DNA of 64,000 bases from Tragulus kanchil (GCA_022376925.1 JAIOJX010000002.1:38712501-38776500), one strand, 5' to 3'; shown: positions 1-11,587, numbered from the stretch's first letter. Notes: generated by a model from the sequence alone, not told the origin. A program made the numbers and translations.

Positions 1-179
1 TGTGACGCTCAGCCAGTGGCAGGTGCATCCGTGACGCAAGGCTGGTCTCTGCCTCAAGTTCCTTTCTTACCCTCCTGTGACCTAGTGACCTTCCCACACA
101 CCAATGCCTTTTCTGGGGTACTCCACACTGACCCCCAGTAAAAGCTGCGTCTCTTGGCCCTCCACTTATGCTGTCTCAA

Positions 180-605
180 CACAAATATTTTTCCCATTCC
201 ATAGACACTTTTTTTTGTCTGTTGATAGTGTCCTTTGATCCACGAGAGTTTTCAAGTTCAATGTGGCCCCATTTGTCTATTTTGATTTTGTTGCTTTGGT
301 GTCATATCTCAGAAATCGTTAGTAAATCCAATGCTATTAAGACTTCCCCCTATATTTTCCTCTAGAAATGGTATAGTTTGGGGTCTTACCTTTAGATATT
401 TCATTGATTTTGAGTTAATTTCTTATTCTATATAAGAAAAGGGTTCAATTCTTTTGCAGGAAGTCAGTCGGTTTTCCCATCTCCATGTGTTTGAGACACC
501 ATCCTTCCCCAGCTGAACGATCTTCGCAGCCTTGTCAAAGAGCATCTGACCGTAAACACTTCTGGGCTGTCTATTCTACTCCATCAGTCTATTGGTCCAC
601 ATCAA
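180..605 (-). mobile_element. L1 (mammalian L1M-like) 3'-region fragment, antisense
   Basis: Read on the plus strand this matches the well-known antisense L1 3' region: a stretch on 'tgatagtgtcctttgat', then 'tttggtgtcatatct', then 'attttgagttaattt', then a closing part on a short list of 'tctattggtcca'. It is degenerate and interrupted by indels, so it is an old, dead insertion. The following CHR-like SINE begins about 70 bases downstream. A second copy of the same L1 region is at 41420-41755. Confidence 0.7.
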
Positions 606-675
606 GTCTATGGTTCTTGGAGGAGAGGCAAGACCAGCAGGTGGTTGGATCGGGACCCAGAAGACACAGAGACGG

Positions 676-988
676 GTTTCCCCTGGTGGTCCAGTGGGTA
701 AGGACACCGCCTTGCAGTGCAAGGGGCGCCGGTTCGAGCCCTGGCCTGGGAAGATCCCACGTGCCGCGGAGCGGCTGGACTGATGTGTCCAATCACCGAG
801 CCGGAGCTCTGGAGCGCATGCGCCCAGAGCCGGTGCTCTGCAACGACAGAGGCCACTACGATGGGAGGCCCACAGGAGCCAAAGAACGAAGACGAATGAA
901 AATAGAGAAATGAAAGACCAATAGAAGTGGCCCGCCCACTCTCCTCCCCCCAAAGTAAATAAATAAATAAATCTTTAAAAAAAAAAAA
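676..988 (+). mobile_element. CHR-like tRNA-derived SINE with target-site duplication
   Basis: The 5' part is tRNA-like ('cccctggtggtccagtgg', box B-like 'ggttcgagccctgg'), followed by a GC-rich body containing 'gagcgcatgcgcccagagcc' and an A-rich tail built of 'aaat' repeats and an A run. Direct repeats flank it at about 659-676 and 989-1006 (agaagacacagagac / agaaggcacagagac), as expected for LINE-driven insertion. Related copies lie at 27319, 32417, 62334 and 63417. The exact subfamily name is not certain; the head resembles the CHR families shared by cetaceans, hippos and ruminants. Confidence 0.8.
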
Positions 989-1017
989 GAAGGCACAGAG
1001 ACTGGGACTGCCACGTA

Positions 1018-1238
1018 CACACTACGGCATACACACTAGATAACCACTGAGAACTGACTGTGGAGCTGAGGGAACTCTGCAGTACTCTGTGGTGACCTCA
1101 ATGGGACGGAAATCCAAAAAAAGGGGAATATACGTATAAGTATCACTGATTAACTTTGCTGTATAGTAGAAATGAACACAACATTGTAGGGCAACTATGC
1201 TCCAATGAAAATTTAAAAAATAAAACTTAAAAAGGAAG
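1018..1238 (+). mobile_element. L1 3'-end fragment (cetartiodactyl type)
   Basis: Contains the recognisable order of the L1 3' untranslated end common in cattle, pig and whale: 'gataaccactgagaa', 'ggaactctgcagtactctgtgg', 'taactttgctgtatagtag', 'aacacaacattgtagggc', ending in 'aaaatttaaaaaataaaact'. It is 5' truncated. Confidence 0.75.
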
Positions 1239-1277
1239 GCACTCCCTAAAGAACACTGGGATAAGTCTATGGAAAAT

Positions 1278-1315
1278 CAAGCCTGGTCAGGAGGGTCACC
1301 TCCTGACCAGGCTTG
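1278..1315. other. Perfect 17-bp inverted repeat (hairpin)
   Basis: Left arm 1278-1294 (caagcctggtcaggagg) is the exact reverse complement of 1299-1315; the loop 1295-1298 is GTCA. The stem is perfect and the loop is only four bases. It lies between an L1 3' end and a MIR, outside any repeat I recognise. It may be the scar of a replication template switch; a structured RNA is possible but 38 nt is short for a microRNA precursor. Confidence 0.85.
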
Positions 1316-1414
1316 TTAGATGATGTGTGTGAGGCATTCTTGTAGGCGCTCCCCAGGCACGGCCACATTTAATTAAGAAAGCTCTGAAGTAGAGGCTCGT
1401 CGTATCCTGGCTTT

Positions 1415-1552
1415 GTCAGCATGCAGACGGAGGCACACAGAGGTGGAGCAACTTGCCCAGGGCTGCACAGATGCCAAGTGGCCTTTGAGAACTGAACACG
1501 GGATGTCTGGCTCCAAGTCTGTGCTTTGACTCAAGACACTGTGGCATCTCTT
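1415..1552 (-). repeat. MIR SINE, antisense
   Basis: Shows the antisense MIR core: 'acggaggcacacagaggtgg', 'aacttgcccagggctgcacag', then 'gaactgaacacgggatgtctgg'. Strongly diverged, as expected for this ancient mammalian SINE. Confidence 0.65.
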
Positions 1553-1631
1553 CCATTGGAGTGGAAGAGCAGGGAACGTTCTGTGGAGGGTGGGACATTG
1601 ACCATGACACTGTGGGCAGGGCATGTATTTT

Positions 1632-1823
1632 GGGCTTGCCTTGTAACTCAGCTGGTAAAGAATCTACCTGTAATGCAGGAGACTCCAGTTCAATTCCTGG
1701 GTTGGGAAGATCCCCTGGAGAAAGGATAGGCTACCCACTCCAGAATTCCTGGGCTTCCCTGGTGGCTCAGACAGTAAAGAATCCACCTGCCGTGTGGAAG
1801 ACCTGGGTTTGATCCCTGAGGCA
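1632..1823 (+). mobile_element. BovA2-type dimeric SINE
   Basis: Two tandem BovA heads are visible: 'gggcttgccttgtaactcag' near 1632 and 'gggcttccctggtggctcag' near 1750, each followed by 'gtaaagaatc(t/c)acctg' and the 'gttgggaagatcccctggag' block in the first unit. The second unit stops after 'gggtttgatccctgag', so the element is 3' truncated. Confidence 0.85.
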
Positions 1824-1829
1824 TGCATT

Positions 1830-2652
1830 TCAGCTGAAGGGTTAGGAGTGTTTTCCAAATGCCAGCACATCTGTGACTGTCCTAAGGTCTGGGACCAGGT
1901 GGTCTGCTTCTCTTGTACGACTTAACGGTACCAAGTGTAGGATGCACTTGAGAAAGGGTAAATAAAGAAAATCTATTTTGGTTTGCCTTGGTAAGAAAAA
2001 AAAAAAGGAAGGCAGAGGATGAAATTAGTCATGTTCTATAGCACTCCTGAGAAGTTTCAGGAGATGACGGGCCTTCAAAAAAAAAAGAACAGGAAAAATA
2101 AACCCCAAAAGAAGAGGAGCCTCTAAATGGTCAACATTTGTCTTGCTTCTCTTGCTCATCCATAGAGTCTGCGCCCACTATTAAAAACGAAAAAATCACT
2201 GACCTGATTCTCCTTGAAGAGAAAAGACAAGGCTTGGGTGAATGTGAAGGAAACCACTCTCTGTGAGGCAAGAAGGAGGCTGCCTTCCCCCCACCCCCAC
2301 CCCTTCCATTCGCCCTGAGGGTACAGCCAGTGCCAGACACCTGAGCAAGGCAGCCTGGGGCCGGGCAACTAGCAGCCCAGGCCCACTGTGGGCCGAGGAC
2401 TTGGCCCCAGGATTTGCACTATGACCAAGCAAGATTCTTAAGCCTGTGAACATTTGAAAAACGCTGAACTCAAGCAAGTAAAAGTCTTAGAATGCAATTT
2501 AGAAAATAATGATCATCATAGAATAGTAAAGCTTCTTGCATACTTATCAATATAACTCAGATATTAATTCACATAGTAGGGCATTTAATGAATGTAGCAT
2601 CTTCCTAAGACTCTTACCTCCTTACTTCTGTTTAAAATTTTTCAAACTTGGG
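1830..2652. other. Unannotated non-repeat stretch
   Basis: Nothing recognisable. It holds short A runs (near 1995 and 2078) and no open frame with convincing coding character. The start of the first duplicated segment lies at its right edge. Confidence 0.5.
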
Positions 2653-4826
2653 GCTCATTTTTTAAGAAATACAATCACACAGTATGTCTTCACTGGGCTA
2701 CTTACTTTCTCTTTAAGATGGACTGAAGTTCCCAACCATGTTCAATATCATGATTGCTTGGGAAATCCTTTACACTAGCTGTTAAAATCATTAAGCCGAT
2801 GTCCTCGATTTAATCTTTAAGGTTGACCAGCCAACATTGAGTCACTGTAATCTTCTAGGTCAGACAGGAAAAGAATTGACGTCATTACAAAGTACCACTG
2901 CGTAAGCATCTTTGAGAAAATGGCAGCCAAGTGTATACAGTTGGGTAATGAGAGGCGAAGTCTAACCGCTCCTGGGCAGGTGAATGAGCTGGAGGGCCCG
3001 GGTCCTGGCCTTGCACGCCGTGCCGGTGCTGGTGTGAGCCTCTGTGACATACTTTCTCTGACATAACCCATCTCAGGGAGGCATCAAGATGTTTCCTCTC
3101 CCTAGATAATCCGCCAGCCTACAAGGGCTGATGGTTTGGCACGTGCTATGCCCAAGGGACCCATGCAGTAAGGGATGTTTCATACAAAGGGGCTTCCACC
3201 GCGAGCCACAGGGTTGACCTGTAGCTAAAAACAGAGAGGCACAAAAATAACCCTTCAACTTCTCACCCTGAACAATGAAGATGTTTTCCAGAAAAAAAAT
3301 GTACATGATCCAAACAGCCTCCTTTCTCCAGCTTTTACTTTTTAAAAAAAGGAAAAAATAAAAAAGGAGATCAGCTGACCTCACTGGTATGCCTCACTCA
3401 TCCATAACACCGACTGCGCTTAAGAGTCATAAATACGCCTGGACAGTCTTGTCACATTGTTTCTAGCTTTTGGCTAGAAACACACAAAAAAGCTGTTACT
3501 AGCCATTAATGTTAATGTCATAATTAACATAAACGCTTCCCTGTCACAGGTTGAGCAGTTTTAAAAGAGATGAAGAAATTCAGTTTACTTCCCATGCCTT
3601 CATCTCCCCTTTCTCCCCTTCTGAGTCACAGGGAGCAGAAACTTGGGGTAATTTTTGGACAGATTCCAAAATCATCCAAATTGCCCAGGATCCATGATGG
3701 TGCGGACGGGCAAGTCCGAGCCAACTTGCCTAAATGACGCTCATTTTTAAGAAATACAATCACACAGTATGTCTTCACTGGGCTACTTACTTTCTCTTTA
3801 AGATGGACTGAAGTTCCCAACCATGTTCAATATCATGATTGCTTGGGAAATCCTTTACACTAGCTGTTAAAATCATTAAGCCGATGTCCTCGATTTAATC
3901 TTTAAGGTTGACCAGCCAACATTGAGTCACTGTAATCTTCTAGGTCAGACAGGAAAAGAATTGACGTCATTACAAAGTACCACTGCGTAAGCATCTTTGA
4001 GAAAATGGCAGCCAAGTGTATACAGTTGGGTAATGAGAGGCGAAGTCTAACCGCTCCTGGGCAGGTGAATGAGCTGGAGGGCCCGGGTCCTGGCCTTGCA
4101 CGCCGTGCCGGTGCTGGTGTGAGCCTCTGTGACATACTTTCTCTGACATAACCCATCTCAGGGAGGCATCAAGATGTTTCCTCTCCCTAGATAATCCGCC
4201 AGCCTACAAGGGCTGATGGTTTGGCACGTGCTATGCCCAAGGGACCCATGCAGTAAGGGATGTTTCATACAAAGGGGCTTCCACCGCGAGCCACAGGGTT
4301 GACCTGTAGCTAAAAACAGAGAGGCACAAAAATAACCCTTCAACTTCTCACCCTGAACAATGAAGATGTTTTCCAGAAAAAAAATGTACATGATCCAAAC
4401 AGCCTCCTTTCTCCAGCTTTTACTTTTTAAAAAAAGGAAAAAATAAAAAAGGAGATCAGCTGACCTCACTGGTATGCCTCACTCATCCATAACACCGACT
4501 GCGCTTAAGAGTCATAAATACGCCTGGACAGTCTTGTCACATTGTTTCTAGCTTTTGGCTAGAAACACACAAAAAAGCTGTTACTAGCCATTAATGTTAA
4601 TGTCATAATTAACATAAACGCTTCCCTGTAACAGGTTGAGCAGTTTTAAAGAGAGATGCAGAAATTCAGTTTCCTTCACATGCCTTCCTCTCCCCTTTCT
4701 CCCCTTCTGAGTCACAGGGAGCAGAAACTTGGGGTAATTTTTGGACAGATTCCAAAATCATCCAAATTGCCCAGGATCCATGATGGTGCGGACGGGCAAG
4801 TCCGGGAGCCAACTGTAGCCTAGAGG
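2653..4826. repeat. Tandem overlap 1 (offset about 1085 bp)
   Basis: First copy 2653-3738, second 3739 to about 4826. The interior is essentially identical. The distal ends are noisier: near 3550-3610 the first copy differs from 4635-4690 at several bases, and 3720-3738 aligns only loosely with 4805-4826. The content is mostly non-repetitive, AT-rich in its second half. Confidence 0.9.
3459..3481. other. 9-bp inverted repeat in AT-rich block
   Basis: GTTTCTAGC (3459-3467) and GCTAGAAAC (3473-3481) are perfect inverted repeats around a 5-base spacer, followed by AT-rich sequence with TTAATGTTAATG and TAATTAAC. The same element recurs at 4544-4566 in the second copy. It may be part of a conserved noncoding element; no function can be shown. 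Confidence 0.5.
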
Positions 4827-4880
4827 ACTGAACGCTGAAGACAAGGCAAATCTCAGATTGAAAATGGAAACCACAAGTGG

Positions 4881-4984
4881 TAAGTTGCTCGGTCGTGTCC
4901 AACTCTTTGTGACCCCATGGACTGTGGCCCGCCAGGCTCTTCTGTCCATGGAATTCTCCAGGCAAGGATACTGGAATGGGTTAA
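4881..4984 (-). mobile_element. Bov-tA/BovA SINE fragment, antisense
   Basis: Antisense BovA 3' half: 'gttgctcggtcgtgtccaac', 'gaccccatggactgtgg', 'ccatggaattctccaggcaa'. The 5' head is missing. Confidence 0.85.
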
Positions 4985-5400
4985 TTCACATCAAATTTTT
5001 TTTTTTTTAGAAAATCACTCACCCCATCCCAGGATCCTGATCATAAGACAAGAGGATGTGAGCCCGAGAACCAGAGTTCTGCCCAAGGGCGTACTGTGGT
5101 TAAAGGAAAACAGAGAGGGTACCCCTCGCGGCTCCCAGTGGTAGAGGAAGGATGCGGGTCCTGAGCTCTAGAGCAGGGCTCACCTGCTGATGCACATGTG
5201 TACAAGTGTTCCTGCCTTTGGCCAGTGTCTCCAGATCAACTCCATTGCAATAAGTCTCCCCATCCCCCCCCCAACTCCCAACATGCCTATTTACATGCCT
5301 GTTCTAGAGCTACATTCTACTCACGCATTCCTTTTTGTTTTAGCCCCAACTGATCCAGATCCACCAAAGGCCACATCCTTTGTGCCCCAACATTCTATTT
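4985..5400. other. Unannotated stretch
   Basis: No repeat or gene recognised. It includes a short T run near 4998 and a C run near 5264. Confidence 0.45.
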
Positions 5401-5521
5401 CCTTGAGGGCAGGGGTCTGCACCGGCTGGGCTTGCAAGGTCTTAGTTTCCTTAGCAGGCATTAAACCCAGGCCCTTTGTGAAAGCTCAGCGTCCTCACCC
5501 CTGGACCGCCAGTGAAGTCCC
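5400..5521 (-). mobile_element. CHR-type SINE fragment, antisense
   Basis: Degenerate antisense CHR: 'ggtcttagtttccttagcag', 'ttaaacccaggcccttt', ending in 'cccctggaccgccagtgaag', the antisense of the tRNA-like head. Confidence 0.6.
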
Positions 5522-5544
5522 ACCCTGGTGGTTTCAAGGCCACT

Positions 5545-7754
5545 GGTCTCCAGAGGTTGGAGGCTGAGGGTGGTCCTGTTTCCCTTCTCCCAACCCTAAA
5601 CCCACCCCCTCTGCAAGCCCATCCACAATGTGAAATGCACCCCCGTTCTCCTTACTGCCCCCTTTCCCCGGGGGCCTCTGACCAGATCCGTGGGTGTCAA
5701 CAGAAACAATCATAAACAGTCTATCAAAGGAGTAGAAATGAGTTATGTCTGAGCTGAACAGAGATCTCTAGTCTGAGAGAGACAGAGATTCAAGCAGCAC
5801 TTTATATGTTCTGCATAACTAGAAAACTGAGTTGACTTATAAAGGTAAAACCTATGTAACTAGGTAATACAAGTTATCTTTCAAGAATTCCACTGAGAGC
5901 TGGGAAGAGCAAGGGTGCTTGTTCAGCAGGGATGGGCGGGGTCTGAAATAGTTGCAGAGCCTAGGAGGGACCTTGAGATCGAGGGGTGACAGCAGACAGC
6001 TGGCCGCACATGCTGCTTTGAGACCAGCTAGTGGGGTCCTTCGATACAGTTCAAGTTCTTGGGGATGCAGAAACGCATCTGAAATCATGTCCATAACAAC
6101 CACCAGTTCCATTTTGGATGCCTGAACCATAGTTACTCCATTTTGATTTCTAAATGCATTCTTTTTTTTATTATTATTATTGGTTAAAGCAGATGCAGGA
6201 CAAGTGTTCAAAAGGTCACAGACAGACTCTAGTTTCTTGTCATAAAGACTAAACTAAATCATGTACAAGCCAGGCTGACTTCCCCAGCCTCAGTATATGA
6301 AAATGCCTTCCCCTGGGGAAGGGACAGGGGAGAGAGCGAATGAACAGCGCGTCTTCAGTTCCAACAGGGCTCCATGGCATGTCTGGGCTGGACAGAGGCC
6401 GGGGGAAGTGACTCCATTCCCTTCTCGGCTCTGGAAATCAGAGCTGCCTGGGGTCAAGGAGACTGGGTGGGCAGGCAAGACAGGCAGTGTGTCCAGGAGA
6501 GTTCTAGGAAAGCAGGACTCAGGGACACCCCTGGGCAGTATCCAGGCCAAAAGAATTGTCCTTATCAGTGTTTTAAGAATAGGAAAACCATTGTGACCCT
6601 GACAGACAGAGGTACAGAATGACTCAGTGTGACTCACGACAGGTCCCTGGTGTTAGGCTGAGGGTGGTCCTGTTTCCCTTCTCCCAACCCTAAACCCACC
6701 CCCTCTGCAAGCCCATCCACAATGTGAAATGCACCCCCGTTCTCCTTACTGCCCCCTTTCCCCGGGGGCCTCTGACCAGATCAGTGAGTGTCAACAGAAA
6801 CAATCATAAACAGTCTATCAAAGGAGTAGAAATGAGTTATGTCTGAGCTGAACAGAGTCCTCTAGTCTGAGAGAGACAGAGATTCAAGCAGCACTTTATG
6901 TGTTCTGCATAACTAGAAAACTGAGTTGACTTATAAAGGTAAAACCTATGTAACTAGGTAATACAAGTTATCTTTCAAGAATTCCACTGAGAGCTGGGAA
7001 GAGCAAGGGTGCTTGTTCAGCAGGGATGGGCGGGGTCTGAAATAGTTGCAGAGCCTAGGAGGGACCTTGAGATCGAGGGGTGACAGCAGACAGCTGGCCG
7101 CACATGCTGCTTTGAGACCAGCTAGTGGGGTCCTTCGATACAGTTCAAGTTCTTGGGGATGCAGAAACGCATCTGAAATCATGTCCATAACAACCACCAG
7201 TTCCATTTTGGATGCCTGAACCATAGTTACTCCATTTTGATTTCTAAATGCATTCTTTTTTTTATTATTATTATTGGTTAAAGCAGATGCAGGACAAGTG
7301 TTCAAAAGGTCACAGACAGACTCTAGTTTCTTGTCATAAAGACTAAACTAAATCATGTACAAGCCAGGCTGACTTCCCCAGCCTCAGTATATGAAAATGC
7401 CTTCCCCTGGAGAAGGGACAGGGGAGAGAGCGAATGAACAGCGCGTCTTCAGTTCCAACAGGGCTCCATGGCATGTCTGGGCTGGACAGAGGCCAGGGGA
7501 AGTGACTCCATTCCCCTTCTCGGCTCTGGAAATCAGAGCTGCCTGGGGGTCAAGGAGACTGGGTGGGCAGGCAAGACGGGCAGTGTGTCCAGGAGAGTTC
7601 TAGGAAAGCAGGACTCAGGGACACCCCTGGGCAGTATCCAGGCCAAAAGAATTGTCCTTATCAGTGTTTTAAGAATAGGAAAACCATTGCGACCCTGACA
7701 GACAGAGGTACAGAACGCCAAGTGTCAGATTCCTAAGGCTGTGACTCACGACAG
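5545..7754. repeat. Tandem overlap 2 (offset about 1094 bp)
   Basis: First copy about 5545-6641, second about 6642-7754. Near the end of the first copy about 18 bases are missing around 6619-6628, compared with 7714-7742; the start of the second copy around 6642-6657 is also shortened. Several interior differences are transitions. The body is non-repetitive apart from a short ATT run near 6170 and 7264. Confidence 0.9.
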
Positions 7755-8139
7755 TTCGTTTCTCCACTCTTGTCCATTCTTTCTGTTGTTTCTCCCCAGT
7801 AAACACTTGCCGGGCACCTGCTCAGCGTCCAGGGTCACGCTTTGTGCTGACTGTGGTGGCTTCTGTGGTTTATTTCAACTTGTTTCAGTATACTAAGTGT
7901 GGAAGTGTGTGTGTGTGTGCACATGTGTGCTGACAAGCACCATCCAGTTTCAGCTTGAATTCATGCACATGTGATCAGGAATGCACGCCCAGGGCGGTCT
8001 TCTAGCTATCCTGAACATCACCCAGAGGCAGGTTGCCAGGCTTCCACCCCGCCAGTTCCAGCTGGTGTGGACAATTTGCTTTTCAGCATCCCGACCATCG
8101 AGCATGGATCCGGGTTGCCAGCACTAGCAACTTAATAGT

Positions 8140-8345
8140 TCTCATCATGAATGGGAGATGGGGACTCATGGTGGTGGGGAAACATTCAAGGCAGGGGTGA
8201 GGGTGAAAAGGCTGAGATATTCTGTCTGGGGAGATGAAAACATTGTGGAGGTGGACCGTGGAGACGGTTGCCCAGTAATGAGAAGCTACTTAATGCTACT
8301 GAACTGTACACTTAAAGATGGCTATGATTTGATGTTTCTGTGATC
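8140..8345 (+). mobile_element. L1M 3'-end fragment
   Basis: Carries the L1M 3' signature: 'gaaaacattgtggaggtgga' then 'cttaatgctactgaactgta' then 'cacttaaagatgg'. Repeated at about 9225-9430 and 10350-10553 because of overlaps 3 and 4. Confidence 0.65.
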
Positions 8346-8435
8346 ACATAATTTTTTGCATTTCAGTAAAATGCATTGCATTTGATCACAACATTCCTTT
8401 AAGGTTTAGACCCTGCTCATCCTTGCATGGTGGCT

Positions 8436-8520
8436 TCCCAGATACCTCGGTGGTAAAGAACCTGCCCCCATATAGGAGACCTGGGTTCAGTCCCTATGTT
8501 CAATCCCTGGGTTGGGAAGA
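8436..8520 (+). mobile_element. Bov-tA SINE, truncated at an overlap joint
   Basis: Has the head 'tggtaaagaacctgcccc' and 'cctgggttgggaaga', then stops at the joint of overlap 3. The full-length counterpart is at 9520-9745. Confidence 0.85.
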
Positions 8521-9519
8521 TGAACAGGGGTCTTCAGTTCCAACAGGGCTCCATGGCATGTCTGGGCTGGACAGAGGCCGGGGGAAGTGACTCCATTCCC
8601 CTTCTCGGCTCTGGAAATCAGAGCTGCCTGGGGGTCAAGGAGACTGGGTGGGCAGGCAAGACAGGCAGTGTGTCCAGGAGAGTTCTAGGAAAGCAGGACT
8701 CAGGGACACCCCTGGGCAGTATCCAGGCCAAAAGAATTGTCCTTATCAGTGTTTTAAGAATAGGAAAACCATTGTGACCCTGACAGACAGAGGTACAGAA
8801 TGCCAAGTGTCAGATTCCTAAGGCTGTGACTCACGACAGTTTGTTTCTCCACTCTTGTCCATTCTTTCTGTTGTTTCTCCCCAGTAAACACTTGCCGGGC
8901 ACCTGCTCAGCGTCCAGGGTCACGCTTTGTGCTGACTGTGGTGGCTTCTGTGGTTTATTTCAACTTGTTTCAGTATACTAAGTGTGGAAGTGTGTGTGTG
9001 TGTGCACGTGTGTGCTGACAAGCACCATCCAGTTTCAGCTTGAATTCATGCACATGTGATCAGGAATGCACGCCCAGGGCGGTCTTCTAGCTATCCTGAA
9101 CATCACCCAGAGGCAGGTTGCCAGGCTTCCACCCCGCCAGTTCCAGCTGGTGTGGACAATTTGCTTTTCAGCATCCCGACCATCGAGCATGGATCCGGGT
9201 TGCCAGCACTAGCAACTTAATAGTTCTCATCATGAATGGGAGATGGGGACTCATGGTGGTGGGGAAACATTCAAGGCAGGGGTGAGGGTGAAAAGGCTGA
9301 GATATTCTGTCTGGGGAGATGAAAACATTGTGGAGGTGGACCGTGGAGACGGTTGCCCAGTAATGAGAAGCTACTTAATGCTACTGAACTGTACACTTAA
9401 AGATGGCTATGATTTGATGTTTCTGTGATCACATAATTTTTTGCATTTCAGTAAAATGCATTGCATTTGATCACAACATTCCTTTAAGGTTTAGACCCTG
9501 CTCATCCTTGCATGGTGGC

Positions 9520-9745
9520 TTCCCAGATACCTCGGTGGTAAAGAACCTGCCCCCATATAGGAGACCTGGGTTCAGTCCCTGTGTTCAATCCCTGGGTTGG
9601 GAAGATCCCCTGAAAGAGGACATGGCAACCCACTCCAATAGTCTTGCCTAGGAAGTCCCACAGACAGAGGAGCCTGGAGGGCCACAGTCCATGGTGTGGC
9701 AAAGAGTCAGGCACGACTGAATGACTGAACAATGACGACAACAAC
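9520..9745 (+). mobile_element. Bov-tA SINE
   Basis: Full element: 'tggtaaagaacctgcccc', 'gttgggaagatcccctgaaa', 'acagacagaggagcctggag', 'gtcaggcacgactgaatg', closing in ACAACAACAACAACC. Second copy at 10643-10870. Confidence 0.92.
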
Positions 9746-10060
9746 AACAACCTTAGAGCTGAGCAGAGTCAGACAAGCCTTTCTGGGAGGGATCAGCCTT
9801 GAAAGACCACTTGGTGTTCAACCAGCAAGAGAGGACAGAGAAGTCTTGTATTAGTTTATTGTTTCCATTTGCTCTGGAAACTGACTGTTGAAATTATTTT
9901 GGTTTAGATTTTGAGACTGAATCTGCAATTTCTAACTATCTGGTAACCTCCAGCTTTTTGAAAATTCATTTATTTTATACCAAAATATAACTTTCTGGTT
10001 AAAAGAAGAAGGAAAAATAAAAACTTGTCTGTTGAGTAATGCTGTTTTGAATAATGTTAC
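9746..10060. other. Unannotated AT-rich stretch
   Basis: No recognisable repeat or coding signal. Duplicated at about 10869-11184. Confidence 0.45.
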
Positions 10061-10061
10061 A

Positions 10062-10326
10062 AAACAGAAACAGATTCATAGACATAGAGAACAGACATGG
10101 GGAGAGGGGAGGGGTGGACCAGGAGTTTGGGATTAGCCGATGCAAATTATTATTTATAGAATAGACAAACAACAAGGTAGAGCACAGGGAATTGTATATT
10201 CAACATCTGGTGATAAACCATAATGAAAGAAAAAACATGTATGTATAACTGAATCATTTCAGTGTATAGCAGAAATCAACCTGACACTGTAAATCAACTA
10301 TACTCACTAAAATAAATTTTTAAATC
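10062..10326 (+). mobile_element. L1 3'-end fragment
   Basis: 'gacatagagaacagacatgg', 'ggagtttgggattagccgat', 'gcacagggaattgtatattc', 'aacctgacactgtaaatcaa', then 'aaaataaattttta'. 5' truncated and in sense orientation. Second copy at 11184-11470; a third partial copy at 12376-12545 begins exactly at the joint of overlap 5. Confidence 0.85.
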
Positions 10327-10642
10327 GGGAGCACTAGCAACTTAATAGTTTCTCATCATGAATGGGAGATGGGGACTCATGGTGGGGAAACATTCAAGGC
10401 AGGGGTGAGGGTGAAAAGGCTGAGATATTCTGTCTGGGGAGATGAAAACATTGTGGAGGTGGACCGTGGAGACGGTTGCCCAGTAATGAGAAGCTACTTA
10501 ATGCTACTGAACTGTACACTTAAAGATGGCTATGATTTGATGTTTCTGTGATCACATAATTTTTTGCATTTCAGTAAAATGCATTGCATTTGATCACAAC
10601 ATTCCTTTAAGGTTTAGACCCTGCTCATCCTTGCATGGTGGC

Positions 10643-10870
10643 TTCCCAGATACCTCGGTGGTAAAGAACCTGCCCCCATATAGGAGACCTGGGTTCAGTC
10701 CCTATGTTCAATCCCTGGGTTGGGAAGATCCCCTGAAAGAGGACATGGCAACCCACTCCAATAGTCTTGCCTAGGAAGTCCCACAGACAGAGGAGCCTGG
10801 AGGGCCACAGTCCATGGTGTGGCAAAGAGTCAGGCACGACTGAATGACTGAACAATGACGACAACAACAA
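10643..10870 (+). mobile_element. Bov-tA SINE (second copy)
   Basis: Same element as 9520-9745, carried by overlap 4, differing by only a base or two (for example GTCCCTATG against GTCCCTGTG). Confidence 0.92.
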
Positions 10871-11183
10871 CAACCTTAGAGCTGAGCAGAGTCAGACAAG
10901 CCTTTCTGGGAGGGATCAGCCTTGAAAGACCACTTGGTGTTCAACCAGCAAGAGAGGACAGAGAAGTCTTGTATTAGTTTATTGTTTCCATTTGCTCTGG
11001 AAACTGACTGTTGAAATTATTTTGGTTTAGATTTTGAGACTGAATCTGCAATTTCTAACTATCTGGTAACCTCCAGCTTTTTGAAAATTCATTTATTTTA
11101 TACCAAAATATAACTTTCTGGTTAAAAGAAGAAGGAAAAATAAAAACTTGTCTGTTGAGTAATGCTGTTTTGAATAATGTTAC

Positions 11184-11470
11184 AAAACAGAAACAGATTC
11201 ATAGACATAGAGAACAGACATGGGGAGAGGGGAGGGGTGGACCAGGAGTTTGGGATTAGCCGATGCAAATTATTATTTATAGAATAGACAAACAACAAGG
11301 TAGAGCACAGGGAATTGTATATTCAACATCTGGTGATAAACCATAATGAAAGAAAAAACATGTATGTATAACTGAATCATTTCAGTGTATAGCAGAAATC
11401 AACCTGACACTGTAAATCAACTATACTCACTAAAATAAATTTTAAAAAAATAAATAAATAAAAATAAAAC
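11184..11470 (+). mobile_element. L1 3'-end fragment (second copy)
   Basis: Copy of 10062-10326. Here the true 3' tail is visible: an A run followed by several 'aaat' units up to about 11470. Confidence 0.85.
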
Positions 11471-11587
11471 AAAGCATCCTGCATCAAAAGGGTAAGATCT
11501 TCAGAAGGGTAGAAATGAGGAAATTGAGTTTCCCAGGGCAGAGATGGGGTGCTGACTTTGCTTCTCTAGGAGGTGGTGGTTTGCTGG

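Larger units (their letters stand above)
7435..9606. repeat. Tandem overlap 3 (offset 1085 bp)
   Basis: First copy 7435-8520, second 8521-9606. The joint is abrupt: a Bov-tA SINE is cut in mid-element ('gggttgggaaga') and continues directly into 'tgaacaggggtcttcag', the start of the second copy. The first 250 bases of the segment also occur a third time at about 6340-6600. Confidence 0.92.
9206..11452. repeat. Tandem overlap 4 (offset about 1124 bp)
   Basis: First copy about 9206-10325, second about 10326-11452. One three-base difference (ggtggtgggg / ggtgggg) lies near the start of the second copy, and the sequence just before 10331 is a shortened version of 9192-9205. Confidence 0.9.

Noticed and set aside
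670..760. A tRNA gene at the 'ggttcgagccctgg' box B-like sequence
   Set aside because: It is the tRNA-derived head of a CHR-like SINE, with SINE body, A-rich tail and target-site duplications.
2817..4469. Apparent paralogous small proteins in tandem pairs (here and at many other pairs)
   Set aside because: Identical short frames recur only because the DNA segments are duplicated; they are not a gene family or a toxin-antitoxin-like array.
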